In this document: positions 9,357 through 18,602 of the stretch, piece by piece | Position numbering within the stretch: the first letter of the stretch is position 1 | Layout of the letters: each line of letters opens with the position of its first letter | Source: DASWVC01 sp036401335 | GTDB lineage: Bacteria; Verrucomicrobiota; Verrucomicrobiia; Chthoniobacterales; JAFAMB01 | Reading direction: 5' to 3' | Assembly: GCA_036401335.1 (NCBI GenBank) | Contig: DASWVC010000276.1 | Span: 1 to 64,000 of the forward strand | Length of the DNA stretch: 64,000 nucleotides | The notes under the pieces: generated by a model | Seen by the model: the letters and a program-made list of their open reading frames with translations, nothing else | Database searches by the model: none | What the model was told of the DNA's origin: nothing | Made by a program: the position numbers and the translations under genes

Positions 9357-10664
9357 ATGAAGATCGGTTTCATCAGCCTTCCCGTTCCAGGTCACTTTAA
9401 TCCCATGAGCACCCTGGCGCGTCAGCTTCAAGCGCGCCGCCATGAAGTCGTCCTGTTCTCTCTGCCCATGGTCGAGCCACTCGCCCGCGCGGCCAACTTG
9501 CCGTTCGTCCCTTTTGGAGAACGTGAATTTCCCAAAGACCAGACCAGCAAAACCATGATTGAACCTTTGAGCAAGTTAAAGGGAGAAGAAGCGCTTCGAT
9601 ACACGATTGGCGCCATCGCTGCGATCAACCAGGTAAAGTGGAAAGAGTTGCCGAAACGCCTGGCTTCCGCCGGCGTTGACGCTCTGGTGCTGGATAACTA
9701 CGATTTCTACGGCGAGATTGTCCCGATGCGTCTTGGCCTGCCTTATGCCACCATGTCGAACGCGCTTCATTTCGATTATTCGGGGCACACCCCCCTGTGC
9801 GTTTACGGTTGGGCTCACCAGAATACGCCTGAGGCCCGAGACCGAAACCGTGGCGGCGTCGCGAGGTTCACCCGGATGCTGATGCGCAGCAACGCCGCGC
9901 TGATCGCCGAGGCAGAGAACGCGGGCATCCACGCGAATTGGATGGACCCCTCCTCCCTTTTCTCGGATCTCCCGTGGATCACTCAGTGCCCTCAGGAATT
10001 TGACTTTCAGAACGCCCACTGGCCGCGGCGATTGCAGCACACGGGTCTTTTCCATGACGGCAAAGGACGTCCCGACCACGGTTTTCCTTGGGAGAAATTG
10101 ACCGGAGAACCCCTGGTTTATATTTCTATGGGGACCCTCCAGAACGGGAAGGCGGAGATTTTCGATCACATCGTAACAGCGGCCTCCAAACACAAGGACT
10201 TACAGCTGGTCCTTTCCCTGGGTAATGTCCTCCGCCCGGAACAAATTGGACCGGTGGCGAACAACACGATCGTCGTCAACCAGGCGCCGCAGTTCGAACT
10301 GCTCAAACGCGCCGCGCTGTGTGTTACTCACGCCGGCTTCAACACCGTGTTGGAAGCCTTGACCCACGGGGTGCCACTCGTCGCGCTTCCGGTAACCAAC
10401 GATCAGCCGGGCGTCGCGGCACGGATAGCTGCCAAAGGGGTCGGCACCGTGGCGCCGTTGGATCGTTTGGATGCGTCCTACCTATCAGGGCTCATGGATG
10501 AGGTGCTGTACGATCCCAGCTATCGGGACAATGCGCGTTCTGTCCAGGACGTCATGGCGAAGCGGAACGGACTCTCGGCCGCAGCGGACCGGTTGGAGGA
10601 AGCTCTTGGCGCTTCCATGATGGTCGGAGCACCCGTACACCGGACGACTGAACAGGCGCGATAG
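9357..10664 (+). CDS. UGT/MGT-family glycosyltransferase (GT1)
   Basis: 435 residues, a GT-B fold transferase that moves a sugar from an NDP-sugar to a small acceptor. The N-terminal domain opens MKIGFISLPVPGHFNPM, with the conserved His after PG acting as base in the family. The C-terminal domain has YISMGTLQNG and the nucleotide-sugar signature in VTHAGFNTVLEALTHGVPLV, followed by NDQPGVAARI. It resembles macrolide and zeaxanthin-type glycosyltransferases. Acceptor unknown; no biosynthetic cluster adjoins it. No signal peptide, so cytosolic or membrane-peripheral. Confidence 0.88.
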   Translation: MKIGFISLPVPGHFNPMSTLARQLQARRHEVVLFSLPMVEPLARAANLPFVPFGEREFPKDQTSKTMIEPLSKLKGEEALRYTIGAIAAINQVKWKELPKRLASAGVDALVLDNYDFYGEIVPMRLGLPYATMSNALHFDYSGHTPLCVYGWAHQNTPEARDRNRGGVARFTRMLMRSNAALIAEAENAGIHANWMDPSSLFSDLPWITQCPQEFDFQNAHWPRRLQHTGLFHDGKGRPDHGFPWEKLTGEPLVYISMGTLQNGKAEIFDHIVTAASKHKDLQLVLSLGNVLRPEQIGPVANNTIVVNQAPQFELLKRAALCVTHAGFNTVLEALTHGVPLVALPVTNDQPGVAARIAAKGVGTVAPLDRLDASYLSGLMDEVLYDPSYRDNARSVQDVMAKRNGLSAAADRLEEALGASMMVGAPVHRTTEQAR

Positions 10665-10736
10665 CGACGCCTAGGAAGCCTGCCAGGCGGTGAACTCCTG
10701 ACGCGCTTCACTCTACCGGGCGGGCCGGTCCGGCAG

Positions 10737-10770
10737 GGTCGCGTGTCCCCTCGCGACCTCCTCAAGCGCC
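10737..10770. repeat. REP-like hairpin family 2, copy 1
   Basis: GGTCGCG (10737-10743) pairs with CGCGACC (10752-10758) and is followed by CTCAAGCGCCC. Nearly the same sequence occurs at 62858-62892. Intergenic, between the glycosyltransferase and SIS genes. Confidence 0.6.
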
Positions 10771-10902
10771 CGTGTCCACGTTGCCCGGCGCGGCCGGCAC
10801 CGATTTCAGCGGCGGCATGATCCGCCGCTGGCTCGATCCGGATCGTCAAAACGCTCCGTTGACAATCCGCGCCCGGTCGATTCTCATCGGTCATTCCCCG
10901 CC

Positions 10903-11541
10903 ATGAGTCTCAGCTTTCAACCAACCGATCTCCTGGAGCGCGCTCGTCAGGTCGTCGCCGATGAATCTGCCGCCGTTCTGAGCGCTGCTGATTCGATCGA
11001 CGAAAAATTCGTAGCCGTAGCTCAACTCCTCTTGTCCTGTTCCGGGAAGATCTTAATCACCGGCAGCGGCACCTCGGGCGCCGTCGCGAGACGCGCTGCG
11101 CACCTCTTCTCGGTCGGTGGCACGCCCTCGTTTTACCTTTCTCCGGATGAGGGTCTCCACGGCGGACTGGGCGTCCTTCGCCAAAACGACCTGATCATCG
11201 CGATCTCCAAAGGGGGCGCGTCTGCTGAATTAAATCTCTTTTGTCGACGAGGCCGCGTCCTCTCCGCAGCCCTGATCGCGATAACGGCCGCGCCGGCATC
11301 GGAACTCGCCCAATTGGCCGATCACGTCCTGGAACTCCATCTGCCGACCAACGCCGATCTCGGTGCCGTCGTCGCGACTGGAAGTTCGCTGGCTTGTGCG
11401 GCGTTGCTGGATGCGCTGGTTGAGGTCACTCGCGCGGCTCGCGGCTACTCCTGGAGCGACCTGTTGTTCACCCACCCTTCGGGAGCGGTCGGTAAGAATG
11501 CGGCTGCCGCGCTGGAACGGCTCGAGCGAGAAGGCAGGTGA
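10903..11541 (+). CDS. SIS-domain sugar-phosphate isomerase-like protein
   Basis: 212 residues forming one SIS domain, related to KpsF/GutQ arabinose-5-phosphate isomerases and 6-phospho-3-hexuloisomerases but without the CBS domains of KpsF. Visible are the phosphosugar-binding loops ILITGSGTSGAVARRAAHLF and IIAISKGGASAELN. It is the first gene of an operon, with the sugar kinase start two nt after its stop, followed by ribose-type ABC genes. It probably isomerises the phosphorylated sugar made by that kinase, or a related intermediate. The sugar cannot be named from sequence. Confidence 0.82.
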   Translation: MSLSFQPTDLLERARQVVADESAAVLSAADSIDEKFVAVAQLLLSCSGKILITGSGTSGAVARRAAHLFSVGGTPSFYLSPDEGLHGGLGVLRQNDLIIAISKGGASAELNLFCRRGRVLSAALIAITAAPASELAQLADHVLELHLPTNADLGAVVATGSSLACAALLDALVEVTRAARGYSWSDLLFTHPSGAVGKNAAAALERLEREGR

Positions 11542-11543
11542 CC

Positions 11544-12992
11544 ATGGCACGAACCCTGGCGGCCGGCATTGATTCGTCGACCCAGTCCTGTACCGTCGTG
11601 TTGCGCCAACTCACCGATGGCCGCGTGGTTGGCGAGGCACGCGCGCCGCACCCGCCAACCACACCGCCCCGGAGCGAACAAGATCCTCTTTCCTGGTGGA
11701 CTGCCTTGCTGAAAGCGTTGCAGCAACTGGGGCCACAGCTTGATCAGGTTGCCACGTGCTCGGTGGGGGGCCAGGGCCATGGATTGGTCCTGCTTGACGG
11801 AACGGACCAACCGCTACGGCCGGCCAAGCTTTGGAATGACACGGAACCTGCACCTGATGCCGCCCGCCTGCGGCAGCTGTTGCCGCCTTGCAACTGGGCG
11901 GAACGCACGGGATCTGTTCCCGGACCGGCTTTGACGGTCTCCAAGCTGGCCTGGACCGAGCGCTGCTACCCGGGTTTGGTCGGCCGGGCGGCCCATGTCC
12001 TGCTGCCGTTCGATTACCTCGTTTACCGGCTGAGCGGCCACAAAGTCACCGAACGCGGCGGCAGTTCAGGCACCGGCTATTTCAATCCTTTCACGAACCG
12101 TTGGGACCTGGACTTGGCACGTCTTGGCGCGCCCAGCCTCGCCACTGACCAATTGCCAGCGATTGTTGAATCCAATCAAGCTTGCGGCCGGATCGTTGAC
12201 GGCCCCTTCCCGCAACTGGACGGTGGCGTGGTCGGGGCCGGGACCGGCGATAACATGGCTGCTGCGCTCGGGTTAGGAGCTGAGGAAGGTGACATTGTGA
12301 TCTCGCTCGGGACAAGCGGAACCGTTTACGGTGTAACACCCGTCGGAGTCAAGGACGGGTCGGGTGCAATCAACGGTTACGCGGACGCCACGGGCCGATT
12401 CTTACCGATGGTAACGACCCTCAACGCCGCCAAGGTTACTGATTGTTTTCGCCGGCTCCTCGGGGTGACCGTCGACGAATTCGATGCTTTGGCCCTGGAA
12501 CCGCGCCGATCAAACCATGCTTTGATCCTGATCCCGTACCTCGACGGGGAAAGGACCCCTGACTTGCCGAACGCAACCGGGCGCTTATTGAATGTTCGGA
12601 CCAGTTCGACGCGCGGAGAGGTTGCGCGGGCGGCAGTCGAAGGCGTGCTTTGCGGGCTCTTGGCCGGATTGGACTGGTTAGCTCACCAGGGAGTGCAGGT
12701 TGACCGTCGCTTGATCCTCACGGGCGGTGCGGCACGCTCGGTCGCTTTCCGCCAAACGTTAGCCGACCTGACCGGCAGCCCGGTCTGGATCTCGCCGCTG
12801 GCCGAGACGGCCGCCGCGGGTGCCGCGGTGCAGGCCGCGGCCGCGCTTGAAGGCGAGCAGGTTGCGAAGGTGGCAAAACGCTGGGCGCCTGAACTACGAT
12901 TGGGCGCGCAACCCGACCCGGCGTTTCCGCGCGGGTTGGTCCGCACGCAATACCAGGCCGCAGTGCTCACCCATTTTGGAACCGACGGATGA
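11544..12992 (+). CDS. FGGY-family carbohydrate kinase (xylulokinase-like)
   Basis: 482 residues from MARTLAAGIDSSTQSC; a GTG six nt earlier is also possible. Two FGGY actin-like domains are visible: N-terminal phosphate loop GIDSSTQS, VGAGTGDNMAAALG, the phosphate-binding ISLGTSGTVYG near residue 255, and the C-terminal adenosine motif LILTGGAARSVAFRQTLADL. It phosphorylates a ketose or pentulose with ATP in the cytosol. Closest in feel to XylB. Translationally close to the SIS gene and upstream of a sugar importer, so it likely traps the imported sugar. Confidence 0.88.
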   Translation: MARTLAAGIDSSTQSCTVVLRQLTDGRVVGEARAPHPPTTPPRSEQDPLSWWTALLKALQQLGPQLDQVATCSVGGQGHGLVLLDGTDQPLRPAKLWNDTEPAPDAARLRQLLPPCNWAERTGSVPGPALTVSKLAWTERCYPGLVGRAAHVLLPFDYLVYRLSGHKVTERGGSSGTGYFNPFTNRWDLDLARLGAPSLATDQLPAIVESNQACGRIVDGPFPQLDGGVVGAGTGDNMAAALGLGAEEGDIVISLGTSGTVYGVTPVGVKDGSGAINGYADATGRFLPMVTTLNAAKVTDCFRRLLGVTVDEFDALALEPRRSNHALILIPYLDGERTPDLPNATGRLLNVRTSSTRGEVARAAVEGVLCGLLAGLDWLAHQGVQVDRRLILTGGAARSVAFRQTLADLTGSPVWISPLAETAAAGAAVQAAAALEGEQVAKVAKRWAPELRLGAQPDPAFPRGLVRTQYQAAVLTHFGTDG

Positions 12993-13068
12993 CCGCCAGC
13001 ACCGTCCTGATCCAATCTGGCATCCGGCGCCGGTCAACCCGGTGCGAATCACTTTGTCCCGGAGGTCC

Positions 13069-14172
13069 ATGTTGCGCCGTCGCAGGTTAGGCGAAGAGAT
13101 CGGAATCTTTTCGATCTGGCTGCTCGTGTTCGCGATCATGTGCCTGCTTTCGGATCGTTTTCGCGCCTACAGCAACATCCTGATTCTGCTGCTCAACGGT
13201 TCGGTGATCGCCTTTCTGGCCCTTGGGCAGGCGTTCGTTTTGCTCACGGGCGGGATCGACCTTTCCACTGGTTCCACGGTCGCGATGACCGGCGTGCTTT
13301 GCACGGTGATGATGCAACTCGGGTTGCCCTGGTTCCTTGCCTCCGTGATCGGTCTCGCGTCCGGTGTCCTGCTCGGACTGTTCAACGGCGTGATCATTCA
13401 TTACGTCAAGGTGCCGGCATTCATCGTGACATTTTCGACCTACGGCGTGGCGACTTCCGTGCCGATGATCATTGCGGAAGCGCAAAGCATCAGTGTCGCG
13501 GACGAACGGTTTTCAGTGATTGGCAACGGCCAGTTTCTAACCGTGCCGATGCCGGTGGTCCTGGTTGTGGTCGCCGCCCTGATCGGCTTCTTCGTCCTGC
13601 GCCGGACCAGGTTGGGCGTTCACATCTACGCGGTGGGCGGCAACGCGGAAGCGGCCGGCTTGGCCGGGGTGAACGTGGCCCTGACGACGCTTTCCGTGTA
13701 TGCCATCAGCGGTTTTTGCGCGGGCATGGGCGGATTGATCACGACGTCACGCCTGATGGTTGGTTACCCGTCCGCTGGCACCGGAACCGAGCTGTTTTTC
13801 TCAATCGCGGCAGCCGTAGTCGGTGGCGTGAGTTTGTTTGGCGGGGTCGGTTCGGTTCTGGGCGCGATGTTAGGCGCCCTGCTCATCGCGACGATCTCGA
13901 ACGGCATGACCCTGTTAAGTGTACCGAGCTTTTGGCAACCGTTGGTGATCGGACTGATCATCCTTCTCGGGGTAATCATCGATACCTACCGTCGGCGGTT
14001 TAGCGAGGTCCGGCGTGCCCTCCAGGTGTTGCGCGAGCGGGGGGCGGGGAGATCTACCCTGCCCGGTGCCGGCGCGAAGATGGTGGCCGACAACGCCGGT
14101 GAACGAAGTGCGTCACCGCCCCCGTTCAAACGTTCTTCGCCCGACGAAGACGATTCTAGACCGCCACGTTAG
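13069..14172 (+). CDS. Ribose-type ABC transporter permease (RbsC family)
   Basis: 367 residues. The ATG at 13069 follows GGAGG by 3 nt. About eight to ten membrane helices. The BPD_transp_2 signature is present in GQAFVLLTGGIDLSTGSTVAMTG, and YAVGGNAEAAGLAGVN is the conserved cytoplasmic loop that contacts the ATPase. The C-terminal about 50 residues after DTYRRR are a hydrophilic, Pro/Ser-rich tail, unusually long. It forms the inner-membrane channel for the sugar, with the binding protein and ATPase genes following. Confidence 0.9.
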   Translation: MLRRRRLGEEIGIFSIWLLVFAIMCLLSDRFRAYSNILILLLNGSVIAFLALGQAFVLLTGGIDLSTGSTVAMTGVLCTVMMQLGLPWFLASVIGLASGVLLGLFNGVIIHYVKVPAFIVTFSTYGVATSVPMIIAEAQSISVADERFSVIGNGQFLTVPMPVVLVVVAALIGFFVLRRTRLGVHIYAVGGNAEAAGLAGVNVALTTLSVYAISGFCAGMGGLITTSRLMVGYPSAGTGTELFFSIAAAVVGGVSLFGGVGSVLGAMLGALLIATISNGMTLLSVPSFWQPLVIGLIILLGVIIDTYRRRFSEVRRALQVLRERGAGRSTLPGAGAKMVADNAGERSASPPPFKRSSPDEDDSRPPR

Positions 14173-14241
14173 CAGAGCGGGATGTGGAAAGAAGCAAATC
14201 GAGGTTAACAACCTGACAACAGCAGAAACAAACTAAATACT

Positions 14242-15201
14242 ATGAAATCAATGAGATGGGTAACCGCGGTCCTCTGGATCTTACCGCTGTCGGCTGCACT
14301 CCGGGCAGCCGACAGCCCGCGTTTGGTGCCGAAATCGTGCCAGACCGGTACGCCGCTCATCGGTGTGGCTTTGCCGAATACCACGAATCCGTACTACGTG
14401 GCGATGCGGCAAGGATTTATCGATGGAGCCAAAGAACTCGGGTTCCAGGTGAACGTCCAGATCGCGAACGATGACAACGAGGCGCAACTCGCGCAGGTGC
14501 AAGGTTTCGTTCAGCAGGGTGTCTGTGCGGTGGCGCTCAACGGCGTGAAATCGGGACCCGCCGCGGCCGAAGTCGCCGCCGCTTTTAAAGCGGGCATCCC
14601 GGTCTTCACGGTTAACGTGATCGTTTCGGAGAAGGATGTAACAGCGCAAAAAGCGGAAATCGTCGATTACGTCGGTGCCGACAATTTTACGGGCGGCAAA
14701 CAGATCGGCGAGCAGGTGCTCAAAGACTACGGCCCGGACGCCAAGCTGGTGATCGGGATCGTCACGGAACCGAATGAAATTCCGACGGTTCAGCGGACCA
14801 AAGGCTTTAAATCGGCGTTCTCCGGTGATGCCAATGTGAAGTTCGTCCAGGAAGTAAACGGATTGGTTAAACCAGACGTGAGCCTGCAAAAAACGACCGA
14901 AATGCTGCAAGCCCATCCTGACATCAACCTGATCTGGGCGGATACCGGCCCGGCAGCACAAGGCGCGCTCCGCGCCGTGAAAAGCTTAAAATCGAGCGCC
15001 AAGGTGTACGGTTTTGCGATCGCCGATTTTCCGACGGAAGCACAATATCCGGCCGCGGCGGCGCAGGAACCGTACCAATACGCGAAGATTGTGCTGCAAC
15101 AGATTCGGGATTACCTCGACGGCAAACCGGTGCCCAAAGAGGTGCTTCGTCCGCTCAAGATCATCAAGGACGGTAAACCCGCTCCGGGCGAAGTCGGCTA
15201 A
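14242..15201 (+). CDS. Sugar ABC transporter substrate-binding protein (RbsB-like)
   Basis: 319 residues with a signal peptide (VLWILPLSAALRA, cleavage near ADSPR). It is a type I periplasmic binding protein: GVALPNTTNPYYVAMRQGF near residue 40, then AVALNGVKSGPAAAEV and VDYVGADNFTGGKQIGEQVL. Ligand-contact residues cannot be assigned without a structure. It sits 69 nt after the permease and 22 nt before the ATPase in the same operon. Confidence 0.9.
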   Translation: MKSMRWVTAVLWILPLSAALRAADSPRLVPKSCQTGTPLIGVALPNTTNPYYVAMRQGFIDGAKELGFQVNVQIANDDNEAQLAQVQGFVQQGVCAVALNGVKSGPAAAEVAAAFKAGIPVFTVNVIVSEKDVTAQKAEIVDYVGADNFTGGKQIGEQVLKDYGPDAKLVIGIVTEPNEIPTVQRTKGFKSAFSGDANVKFVQEVNGLVKPDVSLQKTTEMLQAHPDINLIWADTGPAAQGALRAVKSLKSSAKVYGFAIADFPTEAQYPAAAAQEPYQYAKIVLQQIRDYLDGKPVPKEVLRPLKIIKDGKPAPGEVG

Positions 15202-15223
15202 ACGCGGCAAAGAAACAACCGCT

Positions 15224-16759
15224 GTGGGTACCGCGCCGGAAAACCGGTTAGAAGCTGTCGACGTCACCAAGGTCTTCGGCGACGTCACGGCGCTGGACCG
15301 GGTCTCCTTGCACGTCAGCCCGGGTGAAATCCTCGGGCTGATCGGTCACAACGGCGCCGGTAAAAGCACCTTGCTCCGGGTGTTGGCCGGCGTTGTCCGC
15401 CCCGAACAGGGCCACTTGAAAATTTCCGGGCAACCGGTCGCTTTCGCCGGCCCGGCCGACGCCATCAAGTCGGGTATTTCCACGGTGTATCAGGAGTTGT
15501 CGCTATTGCCGCAGCTCACCATCGTCGAAAATACTTTTCTGAGCGCGGAACGGACCAGGGCCGGAGTGCTCCAACGGCGCGCCATGGAACGTGAAACCGC
15601 GGTGTTGCTCGAACGCTTCAACCTGCCGTTGGATCCACTGATCAAACTCGGCGACCTCAGCATCGCCGCGCGCCAACTTGTCGAGATCGCGGTGGCGGTG
15701 CACCGCAAAATGCGATTTCTCTTGTTGGACGAACCCACCGCGTCCCTGGAAGTTGCGCAAGTGGACGCGCTCTTTGACCAGTTGCGCAACCTGGCCCGGC
15801 GAGAACAGGTCGGAATCCTGTTCATCGGCCACAAACTCAACGAAATGCTGGCCGTCTCGGACCGGATCACGGCGTTGATAGACGGCCGTGTTGCACTGAG
15901 CCAGCCGGTCCAGTCCGTCACCCGATCCGATCTGATCGCTGCCATCACCGGCGAATCGGCTGGGTCGGAGACCGGCAGGCGTGCCGGCCCGGCGCCATCG
16001 ACGGTTGGCCTTGGCCAACGCGACCCCGCGCTCCTGGTTCATGGTTTGCAAACCGCCCACCTTTCCAACATCGATCTAACTGCAAGCAGCGGGCGCGTCC
16101 TCGGCCTCTACGGTTTGGTCGGCTCGGGCCGTTCGCGGTTTCTCCGGTCCCTCATTGGCATGGAACCACCGGTGGCCGGCACCGTCCGCCTGTTCGACCG
16201 GTTGTACCGCCCGCAGAACCCGCGTGAAGCAGCTCGAGCCGGCGTTGTCCTGGTCACCGAAGATCGGAAAAAAGACGGTTTCATCCCTCAGCTTGACGCC
16301 AAACTGAACGTTGCTTTGCCTGTCGTACACGAGTTCATCCGGTTCGGCTGGCTGCAACGCGGCCGGTTACGACGCGACACCATTGCCGCACTCCAGAGCC
16401 TCGGGGTCAAAGGGAATTGGGACGGCCCCATGGTCCGGCTTTCGGGCGGGAACCAACAAAAAGTGCTTCTCGCGCGCGCCCTCCGGCAAAAACCAAAACT
16501 CCTCTTGCTCGACGAACCCACCAAAGGCGTCGACATCGGTGCCAAAGGCGAAATCCATCGGATTATCCGCCGACTGGTCGAAGCGAACCCTGATGTCCTG
16601 GTCATCGTAGTCTCCAGCGAAGAAGAAGAAATTCTCACCGTTGCCGACGACGTCGCCATTTTCCGCGCCGGGACCTGTGATGGCACCATCTACGATCCCG
16701 CGGCTATCCGGCTTCGCGACGGTACGCTGCGGGCCCTTGCCTGGAACCCTGAGTCGTAG
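15224..16759 (+). CDS. Sugar ABC transporter ATP-binding protein (RbsA-like, two NBDs)
   Basis: 511 residues from a GTG at 15224, 22 nt after the binding-protein stop; the longer frame to 15014 is antisense-like. First NBD: Walker A GHNGAGKSTLL, signature-like LSIAARQLVEIA, Walker B LLLDEPTASLE. Second NBD: degenerate P loop GLVGSGRSRFL and an intact signature LSGGNQQKVLLARAL with LLLDEPTKGVD. Tandem halves with a degenerate second P loop are normal for RbsA/MglA proteins. Last gene of the five-gene sugar operon. No regulator is encoded nearby. Confidence 0.92.
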   Translation: MGTAPENRLEAVDVTKVFGDVTALDRVSLHVSPGEILGLIGHNGAGKSTLLRVLAGVVRPEQGHLKISGQPVAFAGPADAIKSGISTVYQELSLLPQLTIVENTFLSAERTRAGVLQRRAMERETAVLLERFNLPLDPLIKLGDLSIAARQLVEIAVAVHRKMRFLLLDEPTASLEVAQVDALFDQLRNLARREQVGILFIGHKLNEMLAVSDRITALIDGRVALSQPVQSVTRSDLIAAITGESAGSETGRRAGPAPSTVGLGQRDPALLVHGLQTAHLSNIDLTASSGRVLGLYGLVGSGRSRFLRSLIGMEPPVAGTVRLFDRLYRPQNPREAARAGVVLVTEDRKKDGFIPQLDAKLNVALPVVHEFIRFGWLQRGRLRRDTIAALQSLGVKGNWDGPMVRLSGGNQQKVLLARALRQKPKLLLLDEPTKGVDIGAKGEIHRIIRRLVEANPDVLVIVVSSEEEEILTVADDVAIFRAGTCDGTIYDPAAIRLRDGTLRALAWNPES

Positions 16760-16821
16760 CTGCGGAGGCATGGTCAGGCGGCTCACCGTCGTTCCGATCA
16801 GCGGCGATTCCTACAACCCGG

Positions 16822-16834
16822 GGGCGCTTGAGGA
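16822..16834 (-). repeat. Partial REP-like family 2 copy (inverted)
   Basis: GGGCGCTTGAGGA is the reverse complement of the conserved TCCTCAAGCGCCC tail of family 2. It lies between the convergent sugar operon and glgC-like gene; the hairpin part is poorly conserved here. Confidence 0.35.
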
Positions 16835-16963
16835 CAAGCTCCCCCACCGGGCGGACGTGCGCGACTTTACCCGTTGTTCCAGCCGACACGCCGATACCTT
16901 CTTCCCAGGGTCGTACGCGCCAAAATCCCCCAGGGGGGAGAGGCCATGGCCGCCGAGCCCCGT

Positions 16964-18166
16964 TCAGCTTATCGCGGGCGCGTCTTCTTCCGGCAACACC
17001 CGGGCGCCCGGAGCGACGCACTCGGCCCTCGGCACGACGGTCAGCCGCGGCGGCGCGCCCACGCGGGCTCCGGCGCCGAGCCGAGCTTTCTCGTCCACAA
17101 TGGCGTGGCGCACTTCCGCACCCGCCTCGATGTGCGCCTCGTGAAACACGATGGAATCCCGCACCGTCGCGCCCTCCGCGACGCGCACGCCTGGCCCGAG
17201 CACGGAGCGTTCCACCCGCCCACGCACCTCGCAGCCGGGTGAGAGCAAGCTGTTGTCCACCCGTGCGCTGGCGTACACCCGCGCGGGCTGACGCTGTTGA
17301 CCGGCCGTCAGGATGGGCCAGGCCGGGTCGTCCACGCGCAAAACCGGCGGGTCCGATAAAAGATCGCGGTGCGCGCGCCAGAAGCTCTCGAGGGTGCCGA
17401 CGTCCCGCCAGTAGCCCTCGAGCGGGTGAGCGAAGACGCCCCCACGCTCCACCAACCGGGGCAGGAGCGCGTGCCCGTAGTCCTGCAGCGGTGCCTCGCC
17501 CGTTGCCAACTCCTCCAGAGTGGTCACCAGGGAGGGCGCGTCGAAGAGAAACACTTCCGCGGCCAGCAACTCGCGCCCGGCGGGGTCCGCGGGTTTGTAG
17601 GCGAAATCCGTCACCCGACCCGAACCCTCTTCCACCCGCAGCAGGGAGAATCGGCGGGGGTCTTCCCCTGGAGGCACCCTGGTGCTGACAAGGGTGAGCG
17701 CGGGGTTGCCGTAGACCGCATGGGCGTCGAGCAGGTCACGGAAATCCATCCGGTAGAGGTGGTCGGCGCTGAGAACCAGAAGCAGGTCGGGGGCAAACTG
17801 GCGCAAAAGTTCGCGCTGACGCCAGAGCGCATCGGCGTTGCCCTGGGCAAAGCCGCCTTCGCCTTTTTCCTCGCCCCCGCCGCCCTCTACGCTGGGCGGA
17901 AGCACCTGGAGGCCGCCGTGGGTGCGGTCCAAGTCCCAGGGGCGGCCGTTGGCGAGGTGGTCGTTGAGGGTGTGCAACTCGTATTGCTCCACGACCCAGA
18001 CGTCGGCCAGCCCGGAGTGCAGGCAGTTGGAAAGCGCGAAATCAATGAGCCGATGCGTGCCGCCAAAGGGCATTGCGGGCTTCGCGCGGTCTGCCGTCAA
18101 CGGCCCAAGCCGGCCACCCTTGCCGCCGGCCAGGATGATGGCAAGGACCTTCGGGCGGGACTTCAT
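16964..18166 (-). CDS. glgC: Glucose-1-phosphate adenylyltransferase-like nucleotidyltransferase
   Basis: 400 residues from MKSRPKVLAIILAGG; in-frame ATGs at 18211, 18220 and 18292 would extend it. The nucleotide-binding loop is GGKGGRLGPLTADRAKPAMP, followed by LSADHLYRMDF and FAYKPADP with the sugar-phosphate Lys. The C-terminal left-handed beta-helix is seen in VDNSLLSPGCEVRGRVERSV and later hexapeptides. It makes ADP-glucose for glycogen in the family. Unusual: an acidic Gly-rich insertion (about residues 107-118) before GGFAQGNADALW, where GTADA is usual. No other glycogen gene is adjacent, so another NDP-sugar product is possible. Confidence 0.82.
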   Translation of the reverse strand: MKSRPKVLAIILAGGKGGRLGPLTADRAKPAMPFGGTHRLIDFALSNCLHSGLADVWVVEQYELHTLNDHLANGRPWDLDRTHGGLQVLPPSVEGGGGEEKGEGGFAQGNADALWRQRELLRQFAPDLLLVLSADHLYRMDFRDLLDAHAVYGNPALTLVSTRVPPGEDPRRFSLLRVEEGSGRVTDFAYKPADPAGRELLAAEVFLFDAPSLVTTLEELATGEAPLQDYGHALLPRLVERGGVFAHPLEGYWRDVGTLESFWRAHRDLLSDPPVLRVDDPAWPILTAGQQRQPARVYASARVDNSLLSPGCEVRGRVERSVLGPGVRVAEGATVRDSIVFHEAHIEAGAEVRHAIVDEKARLGAGARVGAPPRLTVVPRAECVAPGARVLPEEDAPAIS

Positions 18167-18602
18167 GGTGTGAATGACGCGGGAGGGTTCGTGCTTGCCA
18201 TCAGGGGCCATCCCTTTCATTAGCCTAACTTCGCTACGGGTCGAGCAAGTTCCCCTTGAGAATCCTTCGTTCGCCGCCGCTTTTTTGTACACTGCCCGAG
18301 CAGAAAGAAGTACTTACCCTGCAAGGGACGGAGAGGGCGCCCTAACCAGCGCTAAATAAAAGCATTTCGGCCGTCGCATTCTCATTGCCGTTGCCGCGGC
18401 CGCCTAACGGACGAATTTCTGAACGTTCGCGACTTCGTACTGCCTTCGTTTTTCGGATCAGTTACATAAATTCCTTATTTCGAGCCACTTACTTTCCTTG
18501 TACGTGGCTGGCCCGGAAGCTGCATGAAGGAAGGGTCAACCCCGGTTTGAGGACGAAAAACCGGGGTGCCGCGCCCTTAAACTTTCGCAATCACCACCTG
18601 AA
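18167..18602. other. Divergent intergenic region
   Basis: About 430 bp between the glgC-like gene and the second HPEW-type gene, transcribed apart. More AT-rich patches near 18455-18510 may hold promoters, but no clear -10/-35 pair was assigned. No repeat was recognised. Confidence 0.4.

Noticed and set aside
13140..14003. 287-codon plus-strand frame
   Set aside because: Out-of-frame reading inside the ribose-type permease gene, rich in Arg/His/Asp.
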